From Lutibacter oceani (lineage in GTDB: Bacteria; Bacteroidota; Bacteroidia; Flavobacteriales; Flavobacteriaceae), in the NCBI RefSeq assembly GCF_003384935.1, contig NZ_QTTQ01000010.1:62001-126000 (forward strand): a stretch of DNA of 64,000 nucleotides, written 5' to 3'. The notes under the pieces are model-generated. The model saw nothing but the letters and a program-made list of their open reading frames with translations. It did no database searches and had not been told where the DNA came from. How positions within the stretch are numbered: the stretch's first letter is position 1; the number at the start of each line of letters is the position of its first letter. The position numbers and the translations under genes were made by a program. Shown piece by piece: positions 17,463-23,944 of the stretch.

Positions 17463-19232
17463 ATGCAATCTATCAGAAACATAGCAATTATAGCACACGT
17501 AGATCACGGTAAAACTACTTTGGTTGATAAAATTATTGATCAAGCTCATATTTTAGATGAGCGAAAAGTAAGAACCGAATTATTATTAGATAATAATGAT
17601 TTAGAACGTGAACGTGGTATTACAATTCTATCAAAAAATGTATCTATTATTTATAAAGGTGTAAAAATTAATATTATAGATACTCCTGGTCATGCCGATT
17701 TTGGTGGAGAAGTTGAACGTGTATTAAAAATGGCAGATGGTGTTTTATTATTAGTAGATGCTTTTGAAGGACCAATGCCCCAAACTCGTTTTGTATTAGG
17801 AAAAGCTTTGGAATTAGGATTAACGCCAATTGTTGTAGTAAATAAAGTTGATAAACCAAACTGTACTCCAGATTTAGTGCACGAAAAAGTATTCGATTTA
17901 ATGTTTGCTTTAGATGCAACGGAAGAGCAATTGGAGTTTGATACTATTTATGGTTCAGCTAAAAATGGTTGGATGAATACAGATTGGCAGGAAGAAACAA
18001 ATAATATTATTCCTCTTTTAGACTCAATTATAAAAAATATCCCTGAAGCACCCTATAAAGAAGGAACTGCTCAAATGCAAATTACATCATTAGATTTTAC
18101 ATCTTTTGTTGGGAGAATTGCTATTGGACGTGTTTTTAGAGGTGATTTAGAAGAAGGAAAAGACTATATGCTTTGTAAGGCAGATGGAAGTACAAAAAAA
18201 GTGCGTATTAAAGAATTACATACGTTTGAAGGCTTAGGAAAAGATAGAACAGATAAAGTTAGAAGTGGTGATATTTGTGCCATTACAGGAATAGAAGGTT
18301 TTGATATTGGAGATACTATTGCAGATATCGAAAACCCTGAACCGTTACCAAGATTAAAAGTAGATGAACCTACAATGAGTATGTTGTTTACAATTAATAA
18401 TTCTCCTTTTTATGGAAAAGAAGGTAAATATGTTACCTCTCGACACTTAAGAGATAGATTGTACAAAGAAACAGAAAAGAACTTAGCACTTAGAGTTGAA
18501 GATACTGATACTGAGGATAAGTTTAATGTTTTTGGTCGTGGAATTTTACATTTATCCGTGTTAATTGAAACAATGCGTAGAGAAGGTTATGAATTACAGG
18601 TTGGAAGACCACAAGTGATTATAAAAGAAATTGATGGAGTTAAATGTGAACCTTACGAAACTTTAGTTATTAATGTTCCTGAAGAATCTGCAAGTAAAGC
18701 TATTAATTTAGTGAGTCTTAGAAAAGGAGATTTACTAGTAATGGAACCAAAAGGAGATTTACAACATTTAGAATTTGATATTCCTTCTCGTGGATTAATA
18801 GGATTACGTAATAAAATATTAACAGCTACAGCTGGTGAAGCAATTATTAATCATAGGTTACGTGGTTTTGATGCTTATAAAGGAGAAATCTCAACTTCAA
18901 ATAACGGTGCAATTGTTTCAGCGGAAACAGGTAAAGCAACTGCTTATTCAATTGATAAATTACAAGATAGAGGTAAATTCTTTATTGAACCAAACCAGGA
19001 AATCTATAAAGGACAGGTTGTTGGAGAAAACAATAAGCAAGAAGATATGGCTGTTAACTTAGTAAAAGGTAAAAAATTAACAAACGTACGTAAATCTGGT
19101 ACTGATGATAGTGTTAAAATAGCTCCAAAAATTGATTATTCTTTAGAAGAATGTATGGAATACATAAAGGATGACGAATATTTAGAAGTAACACCATTGA
19201 GTTTACGTATGCGTAAAATATCATTTAGATAA
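17463..19232 (+). CDS. typA: Translational GTPase TypA/BipA
   Basis: A ribosome-associated GTPase related to EF-G, involved in stress and cold adaptation and 50S assembly in other bacteria. Seen: G1 AHVDHGKTT, G2 in ERGITI, G3 DTPGHADFGG, G4 VNKVDKP, then domains II, III and V, and the TypA-specific C-terminal domain with GLIGLRNKILTATAGEA. The 589 residues match the family (about 590-610). It is transcribed alone between a divergent tiny gene and a strong terminator. Confidence 0.96.
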   Translation: MQSIRNIAIIAHVDHGKTTLVDKIIDQAHILDERKVRTELLLDNNDLERERGITILSKNVSIIYKGVKINIIDTPGHADFGGEVERVLKMADGVLLLVDAFEGPMPQTRFVLGKALELGLTPIVVVNKVDKPNCTPDLVHEKVFDLMFALDATEEQLEFDTIYGSAKNGWMNTDWQEETNNIIPLLDSIIKNIPEAPYKEGTAQMQITSLDFTSFVGRIAIGRVFRGDLEEGKDYMLCKADGSTKKVRIKELHTFEGLGKDRTDKVRSGDICAITGIEGFDIGDTIADIENPEPLPRLKVDEPTMSMLFTINNSPFYGKEGKYVTSRHLRDRLYKETEKNLALRVEDTDTEDKFNVFGRGILHLSVLIETMRREGYELQVGRPQVIIKEIDGVKCEPYETLVINVPEESASKAINLVSLRKGDLLVMEPKGDLQHLEFDIPSRGLIGLRNKILTATAGEAIINHRLRGFDAYKGEISTSNNGAIVSAETGKATAYSIDKLQDRGKFFIEPNQEIYKGQVVGENNKQEDMAVNLVKGKKLTNVRKSGTDDSVKIAPKIDYSLEECMEYIKDDEYLEVTPLSLRMRKISFR

Positions 19233-19255
19233 ATAATTTTTCAAACTTATTTAAG

Positions 19256-19294
19256 AGCGCTTTCATTTAATTTAAATGAAAGCGCTTTTTTTTT
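19256..19294 (+). terminator. Intrinsic terminator after typA
   Basis: A 15-bp near-perfect palindrome (AGCGCTTTCATTTAA and its complement) separated by one base, followed by a T-run, 23 bases after the typA stop. Confidence 0.85.
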
Positions 19295-19351
19295 CAAACT
19301 TATTTACAATTTACTCGTCTAATAATAGTATGTAAGAATAATTACCAAAGC

Positions 19352-19369
19352 TAGTAACATTGGTTACTA
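19352..19369. promoter_or_regulatory. Dyad TAGTAAC-ATTG-GTTACTA upstream of the DUF2202 gene
   Basis: A seven-base inverted repeat with a four-base spacer, 66 bases before the DUF2202 start. The right half with its flank (TTGGTTACTAATTT) is nearly repeated at 21121-21134 upstream of the NifX-like gene, with 12 of 14 positions equal. It could be an operator for a shared regulator. No binding protein is identified. Confidence 0.35.
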
Positions 19370-19434
19370 ATTTATTTATAACTAGGTATGAAATTTGAAC
19401 AAATATTTTAAACAAATAATTTAAACAAATAAAT

Positions 19435-20067
19435 ATGAAGAAATTAATTTTTATAAACGTTTTAGTAACAATATTTTTATTCAGCTGTTCTAATAATTCC
19501 TCAGAAGATATTGAAGGAATTGAAGAAATTAACTTAGAAACTCAAACTTTACTTTCAAATGATGAAATAGCGGATTTACTTTTTTTAAGGGAAGAAGAAA
19601 AATTAGCAAGAGATGTATATTTAAACTCGTATGATTTGTATGGTTTGCAAATCTTTAAAAATATTTCTAATAGTGAACAACAGCATATGGATAGTGTACT
19701 TGAATTATTAAACACTTATAATTTAGAAGATCCTGCTTCTGAAATTAGAGGGGAATTTAACAATTCAGATTTACAATCAATTTATGATAGTTTAGTGGAG
19801 AAATCTAACATTTCATTACTGGAAGCATTAAAGGTTGGTAATACTATTGAAGATTTAGATATAAATGATATTGCCGAAAATGAAGAAAGAACCTCAAAAT
19901 CTGATTTACTAACTGTTTACGCTTTATTAAAATGTGGATCAAGAAATCATTTAAGAAGCTTTAACAATCAAGTTGAACAAAATAATGGTACCTATGAGCC
20001 AGTTTATATATCAATTGATGAATTTGAGGACATTGTTTCAACTTCTAATGAACAATGTGGGAGATAA
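19435..20067 (+). CDS. DUF2202 lipoprotein
   Basis: A 210-residue protein with a lipoprotein signal (MKKLIFINVLVTIFLFSCSN, Cys18). The conserved DUF2202 opening follows (FLREEEKLARDVYLNSYDLY), then NSEQQHMDSV with Glu and His in a ferritin-like four-helix pattern, and CGSRNHLRSF. This family often sits near redox or metal genes; here the next gene is a c-type cytochrome. The true reaction is unknown. Its stop lies 14 bases before the probable cytochrome start, so the two form an operon. Confidence 0.88.
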   Translation: MKKLIFINVLVTIFLFSCSNNSSEDIEGIEEINLETQTLLSNDEIADLLFLREEEKLARDVYLNSYDLYGLQIFKNISNSEQQHMDSVLELLNTYNLEDPASEIRGEFNNSDLQSIYDSLVEKSNISLLEALKVGNTIEDLDINDIAENEERTSKSDLLTVYALLKCGSRNHLRSFNNQVEQNNGTYEPVYISIDEFEDIVSTSNEQCGR

Positions 20068-20081
20068 CTAATATTAAAAAA

Positions 20082-20588
20082 ATGAAAGCATTAAAAATAT
20101 TACTAGTTATTACTTTAATAACGCTAACTGCTTGTTCTAATTCTAATAGCAAACAAAATAAAAATATTTTAGCAGATGTGAAGGAAATATCGAAAGATAA
20201 CGATGGACTTAAATTACTTCAACAAAATTGTTATGCCTGCCATTCAGTAACTTCAAAATCTCATGATGAAATTATTGCACCGCCAATGGTTGCAGTTAAA
20301 AGAAGATATAAAATGACTTATATGTCTGAGAATGAGTTTGTAAAAGCTTTAACCGATTGGGTGCTAGATCCAAAAGAGGAAAATGCGCTAATGTTTGGAG
20401 CTGTTCAAAATTTTAAAGTTATGCCAAAGCAACCTTTTAATAAGGAAGAAGTAGTTAAAATAGCTACTTATATTTTTAATAATGAATTAGAAAAACCTAG
20501 TTGGTTTGAAAGCCATTTTAATGATGAACACCCTAATGGAATGGGAAAAGGTAACGGAAAGGGTAGGGGAATGTTTAAAAATAATTGA
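20082..20588 (+). CDS. Lipoprotein c-type cytochrome
   Basis: ATG at 20082 is chosen because it begins a proper lipoprotein signal (MKALKILLVITLITLTACSN, Cys18). An in-frame ATG nine codons earlier would add a polar lead and overlap the previous gene. The heme motif is CYACH at residues 50-54, and VMP in the second half offers the axial Met. The C-terminus is Gly/Lys-rich (GMGKGNGKGRGMF). It should be anchored in the outer or inner membrane facing the periplasm and carry electrons. Together with DUF2202 it suggests a small redox unit. Confidence 0.85.
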   Translation: MKALKILLVITLITLTACSNSNSKQNKNILADVKEISKDNDGLKLLQQNCYACHSVTSKSHDEIIAPPMVAVKRRYKMTYMSENEFVKALTDWVLDPKEENALMFGAVQNFKVMPKQPFNKEEVVKIATYIFNNELEKPSWFESHFNDEHPNGMGKGNGKGRGMFKNN

Positions 20589-20602
20589 TATATATCTTGA
20601 AT

Positions 20603-20633
20603 AAAAAAAGGATTTAATTTAAATCCTTTTTTT
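20603..20633. terminator. Bidirectional terminator between cytochrome and NifX-like genes
   Basis: A 14-bp stem AAAAAAAGGATTTA with a three-base loop and T-runs on both strands, placed between convergent genes (stops at 20588 and 20652). Confidence 0.85.
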
Positions 20634-20651
20634 ATTTTAAATTTATTAGAA

Positions 20652-21059
20652 CTAATTATAATGGAAATGTTTTTCACCACAATTACAATTACATCCTGAT
20701 CTTTTATGTGAAACTGGAGAAAGAGCTTCAAGTGTTCCGTTAATTAATTTGTTAATAGCTATATCTGGGTCACTTTCTTCAATTTTATAACAAATAACAC
20801 CATATCTGGCTAATTTATCAATTGCACCGTTTCCAATTCCTTTTGTTAAAATGATATCAACTTCAAGTAAAATATTATTTTTTAAATTATTTTCGTCGTG
20901 AAAAAATGAGTGTAGTGTTTCTTCTTTAGTTAGTTCTAATAACTTTTTGCTTTCAATTACAGCATCTTTTATAGTGTAAATTAAATAATTCCTACATTTT
21001 CCTGCATGTTCAAAAATTGTTTTTTTATTTTGAAAAGTAACTGCTACAATAGTTTTCAT
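20652..21059 (-). CDS. NifX/NifB-like cluster-binding domain protein
   Basis: From ATG at 21059 this is 135 residues of the dinitrogenase iron-molybdenum cofactor family: VAVTFQNKKTIFEHAGKC at the start, then VDIILTKGIGNGAIDKLARY. The C-terminal Cys/His tail (CNCNCGEKHFHY) could bind metal. An in-frame ATG eight codons earlier (21083) is possible but lacks family support. No nitrogenase genes are nearby, and stand-alone members occur widely outside nitrogen fixation. Convergent with the cytochrome operon and possibly under shared control with it. Confidence 0.85.
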   Translation of the reverse strand: MKTIVAVTFQNKKTIFEHAGKCRNYLIYTIKDAVIESKKLLELTKEETLHSFFHDENNLKNNILLEVDIILTKGIGNGAIDKLARYGVICYKIEESDPDIAINKLINGTLEALSPVSHKRSGCNCNCGEKHFHYN

Positions 21060-21120
21060 AATAATTGGAATTTTTAGATTCAATCAAATTTAAGGTTAAA
21101 TACAATACATTATTGCTACT

Positions 21121-21134
21121 TTGGTTACCTATTT
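21121..21134. promoter_or_regulatory. TTGGTTAC motif upstream of the NifX-like gene
   Basis: TTGGTTACCTATTT matches the half-site region at 19361-19374 at 12 of 14 positions, and both are preceded by GCTA a few bases earlier. It lies about 60 bases upstream of the NifX-like start. It could be a shared operator; this is inferred from similarity only. Confidence 0.3.
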
Positions 21135-21431
21135 AAATTGTAAATATTGCATAAAATAAGTTCTAATTTTTAACAATTTATATGAGTTATTAACAATTTT
21201 TAGATTAAATATATAATTTATTTGATATTTTTTATTCTCGCTTAAACTTTTGTCAAAAATTTATGTAAAATTCTTAATCATCAAATGAAAATAATGTAAA
21301 GTATTGAAAAACAAGGTTATAACATAAATATAAAATTACGTGATGATATGTGTTTACATATAATATCAAGTTAATTTTTAGTGTAATTTAAATTTATTTA
21401 GTACTAATAATCAAAGTTTTTAACAAAAATG
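21135..21431. other. AT-rich intergenic stretch without a visible gene
   Basis: No ORF with protein-like composition, RNA gene or strong hairpin was found here. It separates the minus-strand NifX-like gene from the plus-strand MarR gene and presumably holds promoter elements for both. Confidence 0.6.
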
Positions 21432-21463
21432 TTTGTTTAATTTAATAATTGTATATACATTTG
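21432..21463 (+). promoter_or_regulatory. Bacteroidota-type promoter of the marR gene
   Basis: TTTG at 21432-21435 and TACATTTG at 21456-21463 with 20 bases between them fit the TTTG-N19-21-TAnnTTTG consensus of the Bacteroidota primary sigma factor. The predicted transcript start lies inside the adjacent dyad, so repressor binding would block initiation. Confidence 0.65.
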
Positions 21464-21466
21464 TTG

Positions 21467-21487
21467 TCTATACAATAGTAGTATAGA
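21467..21487. promoter_or_regulatory. Probable MarR operator
   Basis: The inverted repeat TCTATAC-AATAGTA-GTATAGA overlaps the predicted transcription start and ends 20 bases before the marR start. A related GTATATAC lies just upstream at 21451. Position and symmetry suggest autoregulation, as is common for MarR proteins. Confidence 0.5.
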
Positions 21488-21507
21488 TAATTGTTGTCCC
21501 CCCGAAG

Positions 21508-21954
21508 TTGAATAAAGATGATAAAAAGGAAGAATTAAACTTACCTGATTATACAATTGCAAACATTTTGCAAACAGGTAACTGGATGAATGAAACATTT
21601 TCAGATCATTTAAAACAATTTGCCTTATCAATTCAACAATTTCAAGTTTTACGTTCTTTAAAAAAGTTGAATAATGAACCAGCTGACCTTCAAACTTTAC
21701 AGGCGGAAATGGTAAGTAAAAATAGTAATACAACTAGATTGGTTGAAAAATTACGATTAAAAGGCTTAATTACCAGGTTTCAAAATGAAGAAAATAGAAG
21801 GAAGGTTGAAATTAGAATTACTGAGCAAGGATTAGAATTGTTAAATGAAATTGAAGTAATCCAAAAAGATTTTGAAAATGAAGTTGTAAGTAATTTGTCG
21901 GAAAAAGAAATTTTAACTTTAAATAAATTGTTAATTAAAATTAGGAATAAATAA
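21508..21954 (+). CDS. MarR-family transcriptional regulator
   Basis: A 148-residue winged-helix regulator. Helices and wing are visible in FALSIQQFQVLRSLKKL, LQAEMVSKNSNTTRLVEKLR (recognition helix) and LITRFQNEENRRKVEIRIT (wing). The reading frame has no early ATG and starts at TTG 21508, supported by the promoter and dyad directly upstream and by the family's usual N-terminal length. Cytosolic, probably a repressor of itself and perhaps of neighbouring units. Effector unknown. Confidence 0.88.
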   Translation: MNKDDKKEELNLPDYTIANILQTGNWMNETFSDHLKQFALSIQQFQVLRSLKKLNNEPADLQTLQAEMVSKNSNTTRLVEKLRLKGLITRFQNEENRRKVEIRITEQGLELLNEIEVIQKDFENEVVSNLSEKEILTLNKLLIKIRNK

Positions 21955-21982
21955 TAAGTACCCCAGAACATGATTATTTATT

Positions 21983-22012
21983 AAAAACATTTATCACCCC
22001 ATAAATGTTTTT
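21983..22012 (+). terminator. 12-bp hairpin after marR, probable terminator
   Basis: Perfect stem AAAAACATTTAT/ATAAATGTTTTT with the loop CACCCC, 28 bases after the marR stop and ending in five Ts. It may terminate marR, though the CCCC loop resembles the loops of the hairpin repeats further downstream. Confidence 0.55.
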
Positions 22013-22059
22013 ATTGAATAGTTTTAAAAAAAAGAATATGAAATAATAAATCAACCCAT

Positions 22060-22153
22060 AGAGGTAGTCTCACTGTAGTCACATACTTCATAAAGCAATC
22101 CGAAAATGCTTTAAATAAGTTAGATGGTTAGTAAGAACTTTGATTCTACCTCT
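22060..22153 (+). repeat. Hairpin element D (AGAGGTAG ... CTACCTCT)
   Basis: Eight-base complementary ends enclose 78 bases, including a smaller AAAGCA/TGCTTT stem (around 22093-22112). No protein reading frame of note crosses it. It could be the fold of a small RNA. It belongs to the structured, CCC-containing non-coding stretch between marR and the CAP gene. Confidence 0.35.
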
Positions 22154-22180
22154 TCTTTTAAAAAATTAACGTATAGGAAT

Positions 22181-22217
22181 AATAAATTAACCCCAAACTA
22201 GTCAAAACCCCGAAAAC
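22181..22217 (+). repeat. Leader repeat copy 1 (AAATTAACCCC ... CCCC before an ATG)
   Basis: The sequence carries AAATTAACCCC, then CTAGTCAAAACCCC, and ends at an ATG. It resembles 22478-22512 in front of the CAP gene, which has AAATTAACCC, then TAGTAGAAAAAACCCC and an ATG. A third AATAATAAAT(C)AACCC lies at 22042-22057. Such similarity next to start codons suggests a copied leader or promoter-proximal element. Confidence 0.35.
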
Positions 22218-22391
22218 ATGTATTCTAAATTAATATTTTTAATTAGTTCCACATCTACTGTACCCAACTGTAGTTTTCTTGAAAAAGTTTACAGTATTAA
22301 ACTTGAATTTAAGACCCATTTAGCTAAAATATTTTTTCAATTATCTAAAGCTTTTTTTGATAATAAAAGAATTTTATTGAGCACATCCTAA
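22218..22391 (+). CDS. Possible 57-residue small protein
   Basis: An ATG directly after leader repeat copy 1 opens a 57-codon frame (MYSKLIFLISSTSTVPNCSF onward) that stops three bases before hairpin element A. The N-terminus is weakly hydrophobic and the rest is rich in Phe, Lys and Leu. I recognise no family. A frame this short is possible by chance in AT-rich DNA; the repeated leader is the only independent support. Confidence 0.22.
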   Translation: MYSKLIFLISSTSTVPNCSFLEKVYSIKLEFKTHLAKIFFQLSKAFFDNKRILLSTS

Positions 22392-22393
22392 AG

Positions 22394-22463
22394 CAGTCGC
22401 AATAAATTTATCTCCACATCAAATGTTCCCACAACGGTAGATGATACGATAAATTTGCGACTG
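22394..22463 (+). repeat. Hairpin repeat A (CAGTCGCA ... TGCGACTG)
   Basis: A 70-base element. The left arm CAGTCGCAATAAATTTAT pairs with the right arm ATAAATTTGCGACTG apart from a three-base bulge. The interior holds CCCACAACGGTAG, shared exactly with element B. It lies 49 bases upstream of the CAP lipoprotein start. Confidence 0.6.
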
Positions 22464-22477
22464 TCTTTTAACAATAA

Positions 22478-22512
22478 TTAAATTAACCCTTAGTAGAAAA
22501 AACCCCTCTATT
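22478..22512 (+). repeat. Leader repeat copy 2 before the CAP gene
   Basis: AAATTAACCC, a short gap, TAGTAGAAAAAACCCC and then the CAP-gene ATG. It aligns with copy 1 at 22184-22217. It may carry the ribosome-binding leader or a regulatory fold. No standard TAnnTTTG box is visible here. Confidence 0.35.
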
Positions 22513-23007
22513 ATGAAAACAACAATTCATAAACTATCATTGCTTATTATTACAATTCTTCTTTTAAGTGCATGTTCACAAGAAGATGATGGAATTTATT
22601 TTGAACCAATTACCGAATCAAAAATATCCTATACATCAATTGAAACTGAAATTTTAATTCTTGTAAATGACTACAGATTGGAAAATGGACTAAATGCATT
22701 AGAAAAACTAAATATTATATCAACGGTAGCCGAAACCCATACACATTACATGGTTGAGGTAGGAAAAGTTAACCACGATAATTTTCCTGATAGGCATGAG
22801 AAGTTAGTTAAAAATGCAGATGCAAAATCAGTTGGTGAAAATGTTGCATACGGATATAGTTCTGCGGAGAGTGTTGTAAATGCATGGATACAAAGTGAAG
22901 GACATAGAGAAATAATTGAAGATCCTGAATACACTCATTTTGGAATTTCAACTGAAACAGATGAAAATGGTAGAAATTATTTCACCCATATTTTTATTAA
23001 CAAATAA
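22513..23007 (+). CDS. CAP-domain (SCP/PR1-like) lipoprotein
   Basis: A 164-residue surface or periplasmic protein. A lipoprotein signal (LLIITILLLSACSQEDD, Cys21) is followed by a compact CAP domain: ILVNDYRLENGLNAL, a His in VAETHTHYM, a His-bearing KVNHDNF, VGENVAYGY, and SEGHREIIEDPEYTHFGIS. The conserved His/Glu positions of CAP proteins are present. The biochemical role of bacterial CAP lipoproteins is unsettled. It is the only clear gene inside the hairpin-repeat region, which makes acquisition or special regulation possible. Confidence 0.88.
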   Translation: MKTTIHKLSLLIITILLLSACSQEDDGIYFEPITESKISYTSIETEILILVNDYRLENGLNALEKLNIISTVAETHTHYMVEVGKVNHDNFPDRHEKLVKNADAKSVGENVAYGYSSAESVVNAWIQSEGHREIIEDPEYTHFGISTETDENGRNYFTHIFINK

Positions 23008-23183
23008 GTATTTAAATTATGTTAGTTTTAGAAAAATCAAAGGTTAAAATAGTAAAATCAGCAACCAAAAAAATATATATTAACACTTTAATACCAAACT
23101 TTAATTATAGAAGTAAAAGCGGAAGCTTGATATATACAAATAATTGTTGTGTAAACTTATAAATTGTGGATTTTGTCGTCCCT
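23008..23183. other. Non-coding stretch after the CAP gene
   Basis: No clear gene. A 47-codon frame at 23019-23162 (MLVLEKSKVKIVKSATKK onward) lacks any recognisable feature and is treated as chance. A TGTCGTCCC motif at 23174-23182 precedes element B; the same motif recurs inside elements B and C. Confidence 0.5.
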
Positions 23184-23266
23184 ATAAAAAAACAGTTGTA
23201 GAATTTGCATGTGTCGTCCCCACAACGGTAGTATCGTAAGATATTTAAATTTACAACTGTTTTTAT
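23184..23266 (+). repeat. Hairpin repeat B (ACAGTTGTA ... TACAACTGT)
   Basis: The arms ATAAAA-ACAGTTGTA-AATTT pair with only small bulges. The core between CAGTTGTA and TACAACTG is 67 bases. The interior contains TGTCGTCCCCACAACGGTAG, sharing CCCACAACGGTAG with A and TGTCGTCCCCAC with C. The arms differ from A by compensating changes (TCG to TTG with CGA to CAA), as expected if the fold is selected. Confidence 0.6.
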
Positions 23267-23290
23267 AAATGTTTTAAAATCAAATTCAAA

Positions 23291-23360
23291 ACAGTCGCAA
23301 AAAACCTGAAAAAACTGTCGTCCCCACGAAAATTTTTTATGAACAAGTAATTACGACTGT
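23291..23360 (+). repeat. Hairpin repeat C (ACAGTCG ... CGACTGT)
   Basis: A 70-base element with the terminal stem ACAGTCGcAA/TTaCGACTGT and the interior motif TGTCGTCCCCAC. It lies 24 bases after element B, which makes B and C a tandem pair. No TAnnTTTG box or reading frame lies within it. Confidence 0.55.
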
Positions 23361-23511
23361 AAATTTTTAACCATATTTAAGTAAATAATGTTAAAATATT
23401 TGAATATTCTTGAACTTTTTTAGGTAATGTAAATGTAGAATTTATCGTTAATAATTCCAATAATATTTTATTTTTATTTTAAATCAGTGTTTTTAGCTTA
23501 GTAATCTACGT

Positions 23512-23519
23512 TATATTTG
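23512..23519 (+). promoter_or_regulatory. Candidate -7 box of the thioesterase promoter
   Basis: TATATTTG lies 23 bases before the GTG at 23543 and supports that start. A weak TTTT at about 23490 could serve as the upstream element. Confidence 0.45.
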
Positions 23520-23542
23520 TTATCAATTATAACTAAAAATAA

Positions 23543-23944
23543 GTGGAAAATCATTTTAATTTTTCTTTTACGGTAGATAAAACTTCAATAGACAATTTAA
23601 ATCATGTTAATAATGTTACTTATTTAAATTGGGCACAAACTGTTGCTGAAAAACATTGGAAAAAGATTAGTACTTCTTCAATTAACAATAAATATGTTTG
23701 GGTTGTAATTAGACATGAAGTAGACTATTTCTCATCAGCTTATTTAAATGATGAAATTGTGTTAAAAACTTGGATAGGAGAATCTTATGGAGTTAAATCA
23801 GATAGGTTTGTGGATATTTTGAAAGATGATAAGGTTATATGTTCGGTGAAAACTATTTGGTGTTTGTTAGATAAAAACTCTATGAAACCTGTTAGGATTC
23901 CTGAAGAAATTATGAATGTTCTAAATTCAAATAAAATAGGCTAA
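23543..23944 (+). CDS. Acyl-CoA thioesterase, 4HBT hotdog fold
   Basis: A 133-residue hotdog-fold protein. DNLNHVNNVTYLNWAQTVAE is the active-site region of the 4-hydroxybenzoyl-CoA thioesterase/YbgC group, where the usual Asp before HVNN is replaced by Asn. It begins at GTG, as no earlier ATG exists in the frame. It probably hydrolyses acyl-CoA or acyl-ACP in the cytosol. It overlaps the end of the convergent glycosyltransferase by four bases. Confidence 0.85.
   Translation: MENHFNFSFTVDKTSIDNLNHVNNVTYLNWAQTVAEKHWKKISTSSINNKYVWVVIRHEVDYFSSAYLNDEIVLKTWIGESYGVKSDRFVDILKDDKVICSVKTIWCLLDKNSMKPVRIPEEIMNVLNSNKIG

Noticed and set aside
20055-20588. Cytochrome start at the upstream ATG 20055
   Set aside because: It overlaps the DUF2202 stop and puts nine polar residues before a well-formed lipoprotein signal that begins at 20082.
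20652-21059. Nitrogen-fixation gene
   Set aside because: The NifX-like domain occurs widely outside nitrogen fixers and no nif structural genes are in the window.
21955-22512. Known structural RNA (RNase P, tmRNA, SRP RNA, 6S)
   Set aside because: None of the conserved core sequences of these RNAs could be found in either strand.
23019-23162. 47-codon frame after the CAP gene
   Set aside because: No motif, TM helix, leader repeat or promoter support; expected by chance in AT-rich DNA.
22060-23360. Integron attC sites or a cassette array
   Set aside because: Hairpin modules between small genes invite this reading, but no RYYYAAC/GTTRRRY pair is placed properly at the element ends and no integrase is seen. 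Kept only as a structural analogy.
22394-23360. CRISPR array
   Set aside because: Repeats are palindromic but irregularly spaced with a gene between them, spacers are not uniform, and no cas genes are present.
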